From positions 248,001-312,000 of the forward strand of contig NZ_JAPCZF010000001.1 of the NCBI RefSeq assembly GCF_025938095.1: 64,000 nucleotides of DNA, written 5' to 3'. A program made the translations under genes and the position numbers. Within the stretch, counting starts at the first letter, position 1; each line of letters begins with the position of its first letter. This document shows positions 9,113 to 16,678 of the stretch, piece after piece. The notes beneath the pieces were generated by a model that was not told the origin of the DNA, made no database searches, and was given only the letters and a program-made list of their open reading frames with translations. Source of the DNA: Novosphingobium sp. JCM 18896. Lineage in GTDB: Bacteria > Pseudomonadota > Alphaproteobacteria > Sphingomonadales > Sphingomonadaceae.

Positions 9113-9190
9113 CCTTCGACAGGCTCAGGATGAGCGGGCGTTTGGGTACTTCGCAATTCCCAGGACCCGCTCAGGCTGAGCTTGTCGAAG
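9113..9190. repeat. Palindromic intergenic repeat (TTCGACAGGCTCAGGATGAG type)
   Basis: Two facing arms, CCTTCGACAGGCTCAGGATG-AGCGGG and CCCGCTCAGGCTGAGCTTGTCGAAG, with about 30 bases between them, fill the gap between the convergent PPC-like and mtgA genes. This motif type is widespread in bacterial intergenic DNA. It is a different sequence family from the CCTCCCC elements. Confidence 0.75.
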
Positions 9191-9204
9191 ACTTTCGCGC
9201 CGGC

Positions 9205-9930
9205 TCAATCGTAGACGCAGCTGTCGAACGCCGAATTGCGCACCACGCCGCTGCGCCGGGCGATCGTATTGCCGTGGCGGCGGGTGAAGCCCGTGGCGTT
9301 GGTTACGGCGCGGCGCTTGGGGCTGGGGAGCGCGGCGGCGATGCGTGCGGCCTCGACCGGTGAGAGCTTGGCGGCCGAATGGCGGTAATAGCGCTGCGCA
9401 CCGGCCTCGACGCCATAGGTACCGATCCCGGTCTCGGCGACGTTGAGATAGACCTCCATGATCCGCCGCTTGCCCCAGATCGTCTCGATCAGGAAGGTGA
9501 ACCAGGTCTCGAAGCCCTTGCGCAGGTAGCGCGTCCAGCCGGTGCCCTGCCAGAGGAACACGTTCTTCGCGGTCTGCTGGCTGATCGTCGAGCCGCCGCG
9601 GATGCGCCCGCCCTTGGCGTTGCGCTCCATCGCCTGCTCGATCGCGGCGCGGTCGAAGCCGTTGTGCGTGCAGAACTTGCCGTCCTCGCCGGCGATGACG
9701 GCGGCAACCATGTCGCGGTCGATCCGGCTCAGCGGCTCCCAGTCCTTCTCGAAGCCGTTGGGATCGAGCAGCATGGTCAGCGTCACCGGCGGCGGGACGA
9801 AGCGATAGACGATCGTCAGGCCGACGCTGATGGCCAGGAACCAGACGATCGCCCGGCCGATCCACCAGCCCAGGCGATAGGCGAAACCGCGTTCGGACCG
9901 GGACGTGGAGCGCTTGAAGATCGAGACCAT
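9205..9930 (-). CDS. mtgA: Monofunctional peptidoglycan glycosyltransferase
   Basis: Inner-membrane GT51 enzyme that polymerises lipid II into glycan strands. The 241-residue length is usual for MtgA. One membrane anchor lies at residues about 20-42. GT51 motifs run in order: AGEDGKFCTHNGFD carries the catalytic glutamate, GGSTISQQTAKNVFLW is the second motif, then KRRIMEVYLNVAETG with GIGTYGVEAGAQRYY. There is no transpeptidase domain. The ATG at 9930 gives the full N-terminal anchor. It is divergent from a small secreted protein gene. Confidence 0.96.
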   Translation of the reverse strand: MVSIFKRSTSRSERGFAYRLGWWIGRAIVWFLAISVGLTIVYRFVPPPVTLTMLLDPNGFEKDWEPLSRIDRDMVAAVIAGEDGKFCTHNGFDRAAIEQAMERNAKGGRIRGGSTISQQTAKNVFLWQGTGWTRYLRKGFETWFTFLIETIWGKRRIMEVYLNVAETGIGTYGVEAGAQRYYRHSAAKLSPVEAARIAAALPSPKRRAVTNATGFTRRHGNTIARRSGVVRNSAFDSCVYD

Positions 9931-10003
9931 ATGGCATGTGGTTAGCGGGGAAGGGCCGGGGGATGCAATCGGCTGTTTTCCGTCTGCGGTACCGCCGGCG
10001 GCG

Positions 10004-10405
10004 ATGACATTCGCGGCCAGGCTGCCTATGTTGTCGGCAATGGCAGCATCGACCGTTCCGCTTCAGCTTCTCCGGCGTTTCGTCGCGCCGCTGCTGTTGC
10101 TGATGATCTCGGTCCATGCCCTGACGCCGCTGGGCCAGCCGCTGCAGCGCATATCGGGATCGGCCTTCAGCGCCGAGACGGTCGAGGTTTCGTTGCGCTC
10201 TGGCCAGCGCGGTCAGGTGATCAAGCAGCAGGCCGAGGCACCCGAACCGGTGCTCGCCGAAATGCCGGCCATGGTGACGGTGCCGCGCGAGGCTTTCGTT
10301 TCCGCCACTGCGCCGGCCGTCCCCGGGCTCGGCCAGACGGGGCCGCCGCTCGCGGGCCGCACCAGCTTCAGTCCGCTCTCGCCGAGGGCCCCGCCTGCCG
10401 CCTGA
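10004..10405 (+). CDS. Small secreted or anchored protein, unknown
   Basis: About 133 residues with an N-terminal hydrophobic segment (FVAPLLLLMISVHA, residues about 25-40) that could be a signal peptide or anchor. A polar, proline- and alanine-rich mature part contains LTPLGQPLQRISGSAFSAET and later VPREAFVSATAPAVPG. I recognise no domain. Possible starts are ATG 10004, 10028 and 10040; none has a convincing ribosome site, so the N-terminus is uncertain. Codon use and third-position GC look like a real gene. It is divergent from mtgA and upstream of the small DNA 10458-10760. Confidence 0.5.
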   Translation: MTFAARLPMLSAMAASTVPLQLLRRFVAPLLLLMISVHALTPLGQPLQRISGSAFSAETVEVSLRSGQRGQVIKQQAEAPEPVLAEMPAMVTVPREAFVSATAPAVPGLGQTGPPLAGRTSFSPLSPRAPPAA

Positions 10406-10457
10406 TGGAAGCCGGCCGCCTGCGCGCGGCCTCATCTCCCATCGAGTGAGCAGGACC

Positions 10458-10760
10458 ATGACCACCAGCAAGACCAACACATCGGAGCGCAAGCTCCGCC
10501 GCCGCGCCATCGAGCGCATCATCGCCCTCTATCCCGACATCGGCCAGGAGCAGCTTCACCGGCTGTTCGACTACTTCCGCCTTGAGGCCAGCGCCGGCGA
10601 CGTCGCGCGGATCGCGACCAATCCGCGCATCCGGCCGCAATATCGCCAGCTCTGCCGCGATCACCGGATCGACCGGCTGCGATCGGTCGATCGCCTGTTC
10701 GGCGTGATCGCGGCGGTGCTGGCCGCGGTCAGCCTCGTCTCGCTGACCGCCGGTTCCTGA
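10458..10760 (+). CDS. Small protein with C-terminal membrane segment, unknown
   Basis: 100 residues. The N-terminal two thirds is basic and helical (ERKLRRRAIERIIALYPDIG, then HRLFDYFR and RPQYRQLCRDHRI), followed by one hydrophobic helix (LFGVIAAVLAAVSLVSLTAG) at the C-terminus, so it looks like a tail-anchored cytoplasmic protein. I do not recognise the family. ATG 10458 has AGCAGG upstream; an in-frame GTG at 10446 is also possible. It ends 13 bases before the antiporter gene, so the two are probably co-transcribed and the small protein may act with the antiporter (inference). Confidence 0.65.
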   Translation: MTTSKTNTSERKLRRRAIERIIALYPDIGQEQLHRLFDYFRLEASAGDVARIATNPRIRPQYRQLCRDHRIDRLRSVDRLFGVIAAVLAAVSLVSLTAGS

Positions 10761-10773
10761 GGCAGGAGCGCCC

Positions 10774-12411
10774 ATGCCGCACCACATGCCGCTCATCGGA
10801 ACGATCGTTGCCGGTCTCGTGATCGCCTTCCTGCTCGGCGCGCTCGCGCATCGCCTGCGCATGCCGCCGATCGTCGGCTATCTGCTCGCCGGCGTCGTCG
10901 TCGGGCCCTCGACCCCCGGCTTCGTCGCCGACGGCAAGCTGGCGGCCGAACTCGCCGAGATCGGCGTGATCCTGCTGATGTTCGGCGTGGGTCTGCATTT
11001 CACGCTCAAGGACTTGCTCTCCGTGCGCCGGATCGCCGTGCCCGGTGCCGTCGCGCAGATCGGCGTCGCGGTGGCGCTGGGCACCGGGCTCGGCCTGTGG
11101 CTCGGCTGGAGCCTGCTCGCGAGCGCGATCTTCGGCCTGGCGCTGTCGGTGGCGAGCACGGTCGTGCTGCTGCGCGCGCTGCAATCGCGCGATCTGGTCC
11201 AGACCGAACGTGGCCGCATCGCCGTCGGCTGGCTGATTGTCGAGGACCTGGCGATGGTCCTGGCGCTGGTGCTGCTGCCGCCGATCGTCGCGCTCCAGCT
11301 TGGGCAGAACGGCGCGGGCACGGCCGACATCCTGCGTTCGCTCGGCGAGGTCGCGCTCAAGCTCGCGGGCTTCATGGCCTTCATGCTGATCGTCGCGCGC
11401 AAGGTGATCCCGCTGGCACTGCACTGGGTCGCGCATTCGGGCTCGCGCGAGCTGTTCCGCCTGGCCGTGCTCGCGATCGCGCTCGGCGTGGCTTTCGGCG
11501 CAACCCTGGCCTTCGACGTGTCGCTGGCGCTCGGCGCCTTCTTCGCCGGTATGATCCTCGGCGATACCCAGCTCAGCCGCCGCGCCGCCGAAGAGACCTT
11601 GCCGCTGCGCGACGCCTTCGCCGTGCTGTTCTTCGTCTCGGTGGGCATGCTGTTCGATCCCGCCGTCGTGGTCGAGCAGCCGGGGCCGCTGCTGGCAACC
11701 GTGGCGATCATCGTCCTCGGCAAGTCGCTCGCGGCCTATGCGATCGTCCGCGCATTCGGCCATCCTTCGTCGACCGCGCTGACCATCTCGGCCAGCCTCG
11801 CGCAGATCGGCGAGTTCTCGTTCATCCTTGCGGGCCTGGGGGTGACGCTCGGCGCGCTACCGGCCGATGCGCAGGACCTGATCCTCGCGGGCGCGATCCT
11901 GTCGATCCTGATCAACCCGATCCTGTTCAAGCTGATCGTGCCCCGGCGGCGGTCCGAGGCGCCGGCGGCCGAGGCCGAAGGCGCCTCGGCAAACGAACCC
12001 GCGCATGCCGTGCTCGTCGGTTACGGCCGCGTCGGCCGATCGATCGCGCGGCGGCTGGCTAGTGACGCCCATGTCCTCACTGTGATCGAGGATCAGAGCG
12101 ACATGGCGGCCGAAGCGCGCGAGGCCGGTCTCACCGTCGTTGCCGGCGACGCGACGGCGGTCGGCGTGCTCGAACAGGGCGGCCTCGAGAGCGCGGCGAT
12201 CCTGCTCGTCGCCATTCCCGAGGGTGTCGAGGCCGGGGTCGTGGTTCGGCATGCGCGAGAGATGTGCCCGTCGCTGCACATCGTCGCGCGGGCGCACTCG
12301 CGCGAGCAGGCCGAGGACCTTCGCCGCTGGGGCGCCGACGAGGTCGTCCAGGCCGAGGAAGAGGCCGCGGCGCGGATGGCGGCGAGCGCGGTGCGGCTGG
12401 CGCGCATATAG
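10774..12411 (+). CDS. ybaL: CPA2-family cation/proton antiporter, YbaL type
   Basis: Inner-membrane monovalent cation:proton antiporter of the KefB/YbaL branch (545 residues). About twelve hydrophobic spans cover residues 5-390, with the opening RLRMPPIVGYLLAGVVVGP, the core segment ALSVASTVVLLRAL and FFVSVGMLFDP. A C-terminal TrkA-N (RCK) domain at about 405-520 contains the nucleotide-binding GYGRVGRSIARRL, the site through which NAD(H) or glutathione adducts gate Kef proteins. The likely role is K+ or Na+ efflux under stress. Start ATG 10774, with a GGCAGGAG ribosome site. Upstream is a small tail-anchored protein, downstream a GNAT gene. Confidence 0.92.
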   Translation: MPHHMPLIGTIVAGLVIAFLLGALAHRLRMPPIVGYLLAGVVVGPSTPGFVADGKLAAELAEIGVILLMFGVGLHFTLKDLLSVRRIAVPGAVAQIGVAVALGTGLGLWLGWSLLASAIFGLALSVASTVVLLRALQSRDLVQTERGRIAVGWLIVEDLAMVLALVLLPPIVALQLGQNGAGTADILRSLGEVALKLAGFMAFMLIVARKVIPLALHWVAHSGSRELFRLAVLAIALGVAFGATLAFDVSLALGAFFAGMILGDTQLSRRAAEETLPLRDAFAVLFFVSVGMLFDPAVVVEQPGPLLATVAIIVLGKSLAAYAIVRAFGHPSSTALTISASLAQIGEFSFILAGLGVTLGALPADAQDLILAGAILSILINPILFKLIVPRRRSEAPAAEAEGASANEPAHAVLVGYGRVGRSIARRLASDAHVLTVIEDQSDMAAEAREAGLTVVAGDATAVGVLEQGGLESAAILLVAIPEGVEAGVVVRHAREMCPSLHIVARAHSREQAEDLRRWGADEVVQAEEEAAARMAASAVRLARI

Positions 12412-12459
12412 CAGTATCGCGGGCTTGCCCGGCGGGCGGCGGCGGTCGAAGGGCAGGCC

Positions 12460-12954
12460 ATGAACATTCGCGAAGCCATACCATCGGACGCCGCGGCGAT
12501 CCTGTCGATCATCCTGCCCGTCATCCGCGACGGCACGACCTATGCGCTCGACGCCGGCATGGGCGAGGACGAGGCGCTCGCCTATTGGCTGGCGCCGGAC
12601 AGGACCACCTTCGTCGCCGAGGACGAGAATGGCGAGATCGTCGGCACCTACTACCTGCGCGCCAACCAGGCGGGCGGCGGCGCGCATGTCGGCAATTGCG
12701 GTTACATGACCGGTGCCAAGGCGACCGGGCGCGGCGTGGCCAGCGCGATGTGCCGCCACTCGCTCGACCAGGCGCGGGTGCGCGGCTTTCGCGCGATGCA
12801 GTTCAACTTCGTGGTCAGTACCAATACGCGCGCGGTGGCGCTGTGGGAACGTCTGGGCTTTGCGATCGTTGGCCGCCTGCCTGGCGCCTTCGCGCATCGC
12901 GAAAAGGGTTTCGTCGATGCGCTGGTGATGTACCAGTCGCTCACGGAGGCCTGA
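12460..12954 (+). CDS. GNAT family N-acetyltransferase
   Basis: 164-residue single-domain acetyltransferase. The acetyl-CoA site is visible in the segment GYMTGAKATGRGVASAMCRH (the Q/RxxGxG/A loop in the form KATGRGVA). It is followed by the helix LDQARVRGFRAMQFNFV and the closing NTRAVALWERLGF, the common NxxAxxLYxxxGF pattern. The acceptor substrate cannot be told from sequence. It starts at ATG 12460, 48 bases after the antiporter, and is followed 2 bases after its stop by the next gene, so they share a transcript. Confidence 0.88.
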   Translation: MNIREAIPSDAAAILSIILPVIRDGTTYALDAGMGEDEALAYWLAPDRTTFVAEDENGEIVGTYYLRANQAGGGAHVGNCGYMTGAKATGRGVASAMCRHSLDQARVRGFRAMQFNFVVSTNTRAVALWERLGFAIVGRLPGAFAHREKGFVDALVMYQSLTEA

Positions 12955-12956
12955 CC

Positions 12957-13748
12957 ATGTTCCGATCCTGTCTGGCGATCTTCGCTCTGAGCCTGGCGAC
13001 CCCCGCCTTGGCCGAAGAGGCGCGCGAGTTCTGCGCCGACCGGCCGGGGCTGGGAACGCCGGCCTGCACCCTGGCGCCGGGCAAGGCGATGGTCGAGATC
13101 GGCGCGGCCGCCTGGGATCGTTCGCGTGACGCGACGAGCATCGACGATGAAATAACGCTGGGCGATACCTTGCTGCGGCTGGGCGTGACCGAAACCACCG
13201 AGCTTCAGTTCGGCCTGACCGGGCACGTCATCCAGCGCAGCCGCGACCGCACGACCGGTGCGGTCGATCGCGTGTCGGGGCTGGGTGACGGCATGATCGC
13301 CGTGCGTCAGGGGCTGGCGGGACCCAACGGGAATATCGCGCTCCAGGCCTATGTCACCGTGCCGCTGGCCAAGCAGCCGATCGGCAGCGGCGAATGGAGC
13401 GGCGGCCTGCTGCTGCCCTTCGGTTTCGACCTGCCCAGCGGTTTCGAGCTGGACTTCACGCCCGAGATCGACCTCGCGGCGAACGAGAACCGCGGCGGGC
13501 ATCACCTCGCCTGGGGCGGAGTGATCGGCGTGACGCACGACCTGGCCGAGGACCTGAGCCTGACCGGCGAGCTTGGTGCGCTGCGCGACGAGGATCCCTC
13601 GGGACACAGCACCGACGCGCGGCTGGCGCTGTCGCTGGCCTGGCAGCCGGTCGAGCGGTTCCAGATCGATTTCGAGGCCGACGCCGGTCTGTCCGACGGT
13701 GCGCCCGATCACAGCCTGGCGATCGGCCTAGCCTGGCAGTTCCGCTGA
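12957..13748 (+). CDS. Outer-membrane beta-barrel protein, phenol-transport-like
   Basis: 263 residues. A signal peptide covers residues 1-17 (MFRSCLAIFALSLATPALA). Alternating beta strands follow to a C-terminal aromatic end (HSLAIGLAWQFR), the form of an outer-membrane barrel. The pattern of strands (TETTELQFGLTG..., GLGDGMIAVRQGL, LPFGFDLPSGFELDFTPEID) resembles the transporter/MetA-pathway family of outer-membrane proteins, whose substrates are mostly unknown. ATG 12957 lies 2 bases after the GNAT stop, so the pair is translationally close. Function remains unassigned. Confidence 0.65.
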   Translation: MFRSCLAIFALSLATPALAEEAREFCADRPGLGTPACTLAPGKAMVEIGAAAWDRSRDATSIDDEITLGDTLLRLGVTETTELQFGLTGHVIQRSRDRTTGAVDRVSGLGDGMIAVRQGLAGPNGNIALQAYVTVPLAKQPIGSGEWSGGLLLPFGFDLPSGFELDFTPEIDLAANENRGGHHLAWGGVIGVTHDLAEDLSLTGELGALRDEDPSGHSTDARLALSLAWQPVERFQIDFEADAGLSDGAPDHSLAIGLAWQFR

Positions 13749-13768
13749 ACGAGAGGGAGAGGGTTCAG

Positions 13769-14188
13769 ATGAGCGACGAAATCGCGATCCAGCAGGTGAT
13801 CAACCGCTATACCGACGGCTGCAACCGGCAGGACTGGCCGCAGGTCATGGCGACCTTCGCCGCCGACGGGATCTGGGAGGTCCAGGGCAACGAGATCCAG
13901 GGGCACGCGGCGATCCAGCCGGCGATGGCGGTGTTCCTGACGCAGATGGACTATTTCACCCAGACCGCTTCGGCCTCGGTGATCGAGATCGCCGGCGATC
14001 GGGCCACGGCGCGTACGACGATCCGCGAATGCGGCAAGTTCAAGGGCCGCGATGAGGCGCTCGAAGTGCTGGGGTTCTATGCTGACGAGCTGGTCAAGAC
14101 CGCGCAGGGTTGGGTTTTCGCGCGGCGCAAGTTCACCAGTTTCGGGCTCCACCGCTTTCCGCTCGCACCCGGTCCGGCGCTGGGGTGA
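13769..14188 (+). CDS. NTF2-like / SnoaL-like domain protein
   Basis: 139 residues forming one cone-shaped NTF2/SnoaL-like fold: helix IAIQQVINRYTDGCNRQDW, then MATFAADGIWEVQG, GHAAIQPAMAVFL and beta strands to the end. Members include ketosteroid isomerases, dehydratases, dioxygenase small subunits and many uncharacterised proteins; no catalytic residues allow a choice. ATG 13769 has GAGGGAGAGGG upstream. It lies 20 bases after the outer-membrane protein gene in the same direction, possibly the end of that operon. Confidence 0.8.
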   Translation: MSDEIAIQQVINRYTDGCNRQDWPQVMATFAADGIWEVQGNEIQGHAAIQPAMAVFLTQMDYFTQTASASVIEIAGDRATARTTIRECGKFKGRDEALEVLGFYADELVKTAQGWVFARRKFTSFGLHRFPLAPGPALG

Positions 14189-14365
14189 ATTCTCGCGAGA
14201 ATAGCGGCGTCTGAACAATTGGACGATGCTTATGGTTAAGATGGATATACTGGTGCCATATCCGTTTTGATTTGGTTGCGAATGGCGATGTAAGCTCTGC
14301 TGCGCTCGCCGTTCTTGCGATGACATGGAGCGTCGTCCCACCTCGCACCCGCAGGCCGTGCCGGC

Positions 14366-15211
14366 ATGATCGGCATCAACACCTATGCGATCCAGAACGC
14401 GATCCGGCGTTCGGAATCGGCGGTGCAGACCTCGATGCTGCGGCTCTCGACGGGCAAGCGGATAAATTCGGCCAAGGACGATCCGGCCGGGCTGGCGATC
14501 GCCACGCGGATGGAGTCGGACATCGTCGGCATGCGCCAGGCCGTGCGCAACGCGCAGGACGGCATCAGCCGCGCGCAGACCGCCGAGGGCATGATCAACG
14601 AAGTCACCAACATGGCGCAGCGCATCCGCGAGCTGGCGCTGCAATCGGCCTCGGGCACCTATACCGACAACGATCGCAAGATGATGGACGCCGAGGTCCA
14701 GGAACTGAAGGCGCAGATCTTCGACACCTTGGGGCAGGGCCAGTTCAACGGCGTGCCGCTGTTCGACACCGCCGCCGCGGGCAGCGGGCCGGGCACGCCG
14801 GGAACCCCGGGCTACGGCACCGTCACCCTGCTCCAGATCGGCGCCCAGGCCGGCGACACCGTGTCCGCCACCACCGGCAATCTCGACCTGACCACGCTCG
14901 CCGCGCTGAGCGTGGCGACCAAGGCCGGGGCGAACGCGGCGCTCGGCACGGTCGACGACTTCGTCAAGAACACCAACACGGTCCGCGCCGGCCTTGGCGC
15001 CACGCAGAGCCGTTTGGAATCGACGATCAATCTGCTCAATACCAACATCGTCAATCTCAGCGACGCGCAAAGCCGGATCATGGACGTCGACTACGCCGCC
15101 GAATCCGTGTCGCTGGCCAAGGCGCAGATCACCTTGCAGGCGGGCATGGCGATGCTGGTTCAGGCCAACCAGATGCGCAAGGCGATGATCAAGGCGCTGC
15201 TCGACGTCTGA
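14366..15211 (+). CDS. Short flagellin-family protein, isolated
   Basis: 281-residue flagellin homologue. The N-terminal D0/D1 helices are complete (RRSESAVQTSMLRLSTGKRI, then SAKDDPAGLAIATRM). So are the C-terminal ones (GATQSRLESTINLLNTNIVN, then DYAAESVSLAKAQITLQAG). The middle domain is reduced to about 80 residues rich in Gly, Pro and Thr, giving a minimal filament subunit. No other flagellar gene lies in the window, so it is separated from any flagellar cluster. The ATG at 14366 (MIGINTYAIQ) is the natural flagellin start. I found no convincing sigma-28 or sigma-54 promoter in the 177-base gap upstream. The downstream gene is the ParD-like one, 64 bases away. Confidence 0.93.
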   Translation: MIGINTYAIQNAIRRSESAVQTSMLRLSTGKRINSAKDDPAGLAIATRMESDIVGMRQAVRNAQDGISRAQTAEGMINEVTNMAQRIRELALQSASGTYTDNDRKMMDAEVQELKAQIFDTLGQGQFNGVPLFDTAAAGSGPGTPGTPGYGTVTLLQIGAQAGDTVSATTGNLDLTTLAALSVATKAGANAALGTVDDFVKNTNTVRAGLGATQSRLESTINLLNTNIVNLSDAQSRIMDVDYAAESVSLAKAQITLQAGMAMLVQANQMRKAMIKALLDV

Positions 15212-15226
15212 CCGCTTGGCATCGGG

Positions 15227-15265
15227 ATATACGGTCCATATACGATCGATATACGAATCGTATAT
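15227..15265. promoter_or_regulatory. Half-site array, likely operator of the ParD-like/map operon
   Basis: ATATACG occurs at 15227-15233, 15238-15244 and 15249-15255, an exact 11-base period (one helical turn), and the inverted half-site CGTATAT is at 15259-15265. The third and fourth form a palindrome. Ribbon-helix-helix proteins bind such short repeated half-sites cooperatively, and the next gene encodes one. Autorepression of that operon is therefore likely (inference). Confidence 0.65.
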
Positions 15266-15275
15266 GGAGGCCCCC

Positions 15276-15488
15276 TTGGGCATCGTGAACATCGACGAAG
15301 ACCTGCACGATCAGCTACGCCGCGCGAGCAAGGTCTCGTGCCGCTCGATCAACGCCCAGGCGGCCTACTGGATCAAGATCGGCATGCTCTGCGAACTGAA
15401 CCCGACCTTGAGCTTCAACGAGATCGTCGAGCGCGAGCTGAGTTCGGCGGGCGTTTCGCCACCACCGCTGGTGCTGAGCGCGGCATGA
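15276..15488 (+). CDS. ParD-like ribbon-helix-helix protein
   Basis: 70-residue protein of the ParD-like antitoxin family, with an RHH unit near the N-terminus (GIVNIDEDLHDQLRRASKVS, then CRSINAQAAYWIKIGML). RHH proteins bind DNA as dimers through the N-terminal strand. I chose TTG 15276 because GGAGG lies 5 bases upstream at 15266-15270 and the family starts at GIVNID; ATG 15264 would overlap the operator and has no ribosome site. The stop overlaps the start of map by 4 bases (ATGA), implying coupling. No ParE-type toxin gene is present; the partner in the toxin position is a methionine aminopeptidase. Confidence 0.85.
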   Translation: MGIVNIDEDLHDQLRRASKVSCRSINAQAAYWIKIGMLCELNPTLSFNEIVERELSSAGVSPPPLVLSAA

Positions 15489-16270
15489 CCAAGCAGCCCG
15501 AAGAGCTGGCGCTGATGGCCGAATCCGGCCGGCTGCTGGCCTCCGTTTTCGAGATGCTCGACCGGACCAAGCTGGCAGGGCGCTCGACGCTCGAGATCGA
15601 CAGCCTGGTCGAGCGCTTCATCGTCGACGATCTCCAGGCCCGGCCCGCGAGCAAGGGCCAGTACGGCTATGGCTTCGTGCTCAACTGCTCGATCAACGAC
15701 GTCGTCTGCCACGGCGTCCCTTCGGCCACCGAGATTCTGCGCGACGGCGACATCGTCAACCTCGACATCACGCTCGAGAAGAATGGCTTCATCGCGGATT
15801 CGAGCAAGACCTACATGGTCGGGCAGGTCGATCCGGCTGCCCGGCGGCTGGTCCAGACGACGTACGAAGCGCTGTGGATGGGCATCCGCGCGGTCCGTCC
15901 GGGGGCGCGGCTGGGCGACATCGGCTTCGCCATCGAACGCCATGCCAAGCGCCATGGCTATACCATCGTGCGCGAATATTGCGGCCACGGCATCGGCCGA
16001 GAGATGCACGAGGACCCGCAGATCCTGCATTTCGGCAAGCCGGGCACGGGAATGGTCCTGCGCGAGGGCATGGTCTTCACGATCGAGCCGATGGTCAATC
16101 GCGGCCGGCGCGGGGTCTGGACCGAGGACGACGGTTGGACCGTGCGGACCGAGGACGGCTCCTTATCGGCGCAGTTCGAACATACCGTCGCGGTGACAGC
16201 CTCGGGCGTCTCGGTGCTGACCTTGCGCGCCGATGAGCGGCACATGGTGGGCGGGCGGAAGGCGGCGTGA
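15485..16270 (+). CDS. map: Type I methionine aminopeptidase
   Basis: Cytoplasmic metallopeptidase that removes the initiator methionine. 261 residues, the usual type I length. All five metal ligands are seen in the expected order: the two aspartates 11 apart in NLDITLEKNGFIADSSK, the histidine in CGHGIGREMHEDP, and the glutamates in FTIEPMV and QFEHTVAV. The HGVPS motif is also present. It should therefore be active. It overlaps the ParD-like gene by 4 bases and so appears to be regulated with it, unlike the usual housekeeping map near rpsB; it may be a second, conditional copy. The stop is 10 bases before a CCTCCCC repeat element. Confidence 0.95.
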   Translation: MTKQPEELALMAESGRLLASVFEMLDRTKLAGRSTLEIDSLVERFIVDDLQARPASKGQYGYGFVLNCSINDVVCHGVPSATEILRDGDIVNLDITLEKNGFIADSSKTYMVGQVDPAARRLVQTTYEALWMGIRAVRPGARLGDIGFAIERHAKRHGYTIVREYCGHGIGREMHEDPQILHFGKPGTGMVLREGMVFTIEPMVNRGRRGVWTEDDGWTVRTEDGSLSAQFEHTVAVTASGVSVLTLRADERHMVGGRKAA

Positions 16271-16280
16271 AGGGGCCTGG

Positions 16281-16405
16281 ATCCTCCCCTGCAAGGGGAG
16301 GGGGACCGCGCGCGTAGCGGGTGGTGGAGGGGTGTCCCCCTCTCCGAGACGGTTACACCCCTCCGTCATCCCTGCGGGATGCCACCTCCCCTTGCAGGGG
16401 AGGAT
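16281..16405. mobile_element. MITE-like CCTCCCC element 1 (125 bp)
   Basis: Inverted ends ATCCTCCCCTGCAAGGGGAGG on both sides; inner parts end GGAGGGGTG on both sides. The left arm carries the ACCGC...GCGGGTGG core as in the DUF559 element, the right arm a different core (TGGCATCCCGCAGGGATGAC) shared with the element at 63605. About 24 bases separate the arms. It lies between map and the zinc-ribbon gene, and overlaps the 3' end of the latter. Confidence 0.7.
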
Positions 16406-16592
16406 CTGAAGATGGCTGACCCACCGGCCGCGGCACTCGCTTGCCCTTGGTTTGGCTGGTCAGGTGGAACTGGTCGCAGCGATCGCAGCGATAGTGGCGG
16501 AGCTCGATCGTGGCCGCGCGCGCCGCGGTTTGCGCCGCATCCTCGGTCGGGAACCGCTGTTTCCTTCGGCAGATCGACAGGCGCGTGCGCAT
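16353..16592 (-). CDS. Small zinc-ribbon-like protein with repeat-derived C-terminus
   Basis: 79 residues if started at ATG 16592 (MRTRLSICRRKQRF); upstream in-frame starts are possible. The recognisable core is KQRFPTEDAAQTAARAA, then LRHYRCDRCDQFHLTSQ, a one-knuckle CxxC...H pattern found in many small uncharacterised phage and bacterial proteins. The last about 17 residues (PPLQGEVASRRDDGGV) are encoded by the MITE-like element at 16281-16405, and the stop codon lies in its centre, so the original C-terminus was replaced when the element arrived. Function unknown. It sits upstream of the terminator of rpoH. Confidence 0.6.
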   Translation of the reverse strand: MRTRLSICRRKQRFPTEDAAQTAARAATIELRHYRCDRCDQFHLTSQTKGKRVPRPVGQPSSDPPLQGEVASRRDDGGV

Positions 16593-16631
16593 CGCGCGGT
16601 CATGCGCGGGGCGGGCAGGGCGCGCAAACAA

Positions 16632-16659
16632 AAACCCCCGCCGGTGAGGGCGGGGGTTT
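16632..16659 (-). terminator. Rho-independent terminator of rpoH
   Basis: Perfect AAACCCCCGCC / GGGCGGGGGTTT-type stem at 16632-16642 and 16649-16659. Read on the minus strand it is followed by a T-rich run (GGGGGTTTTTGTTTG), 20 bases after the rpoH stop. It can also act on plus-strand transcripts. Confidence 0.88.
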
Positions 16660-16678
16660 CGTTGGTTTGGTGTGAGTG

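Noticed and set aside
14189..14365. Sigma-28 or sigma-54 promoter for the flagellin gene
   Set aside because: No TAAA-N15-GCCGATAA and no TGGCAC-N5-TTGC match; the best approximations miss several consensus bases.
15227..15265. Half-site array as part of a flagellin terminator
   Set aside because: The repeats are mostly direct on an 11-base period and there is no GC stem or U-run.
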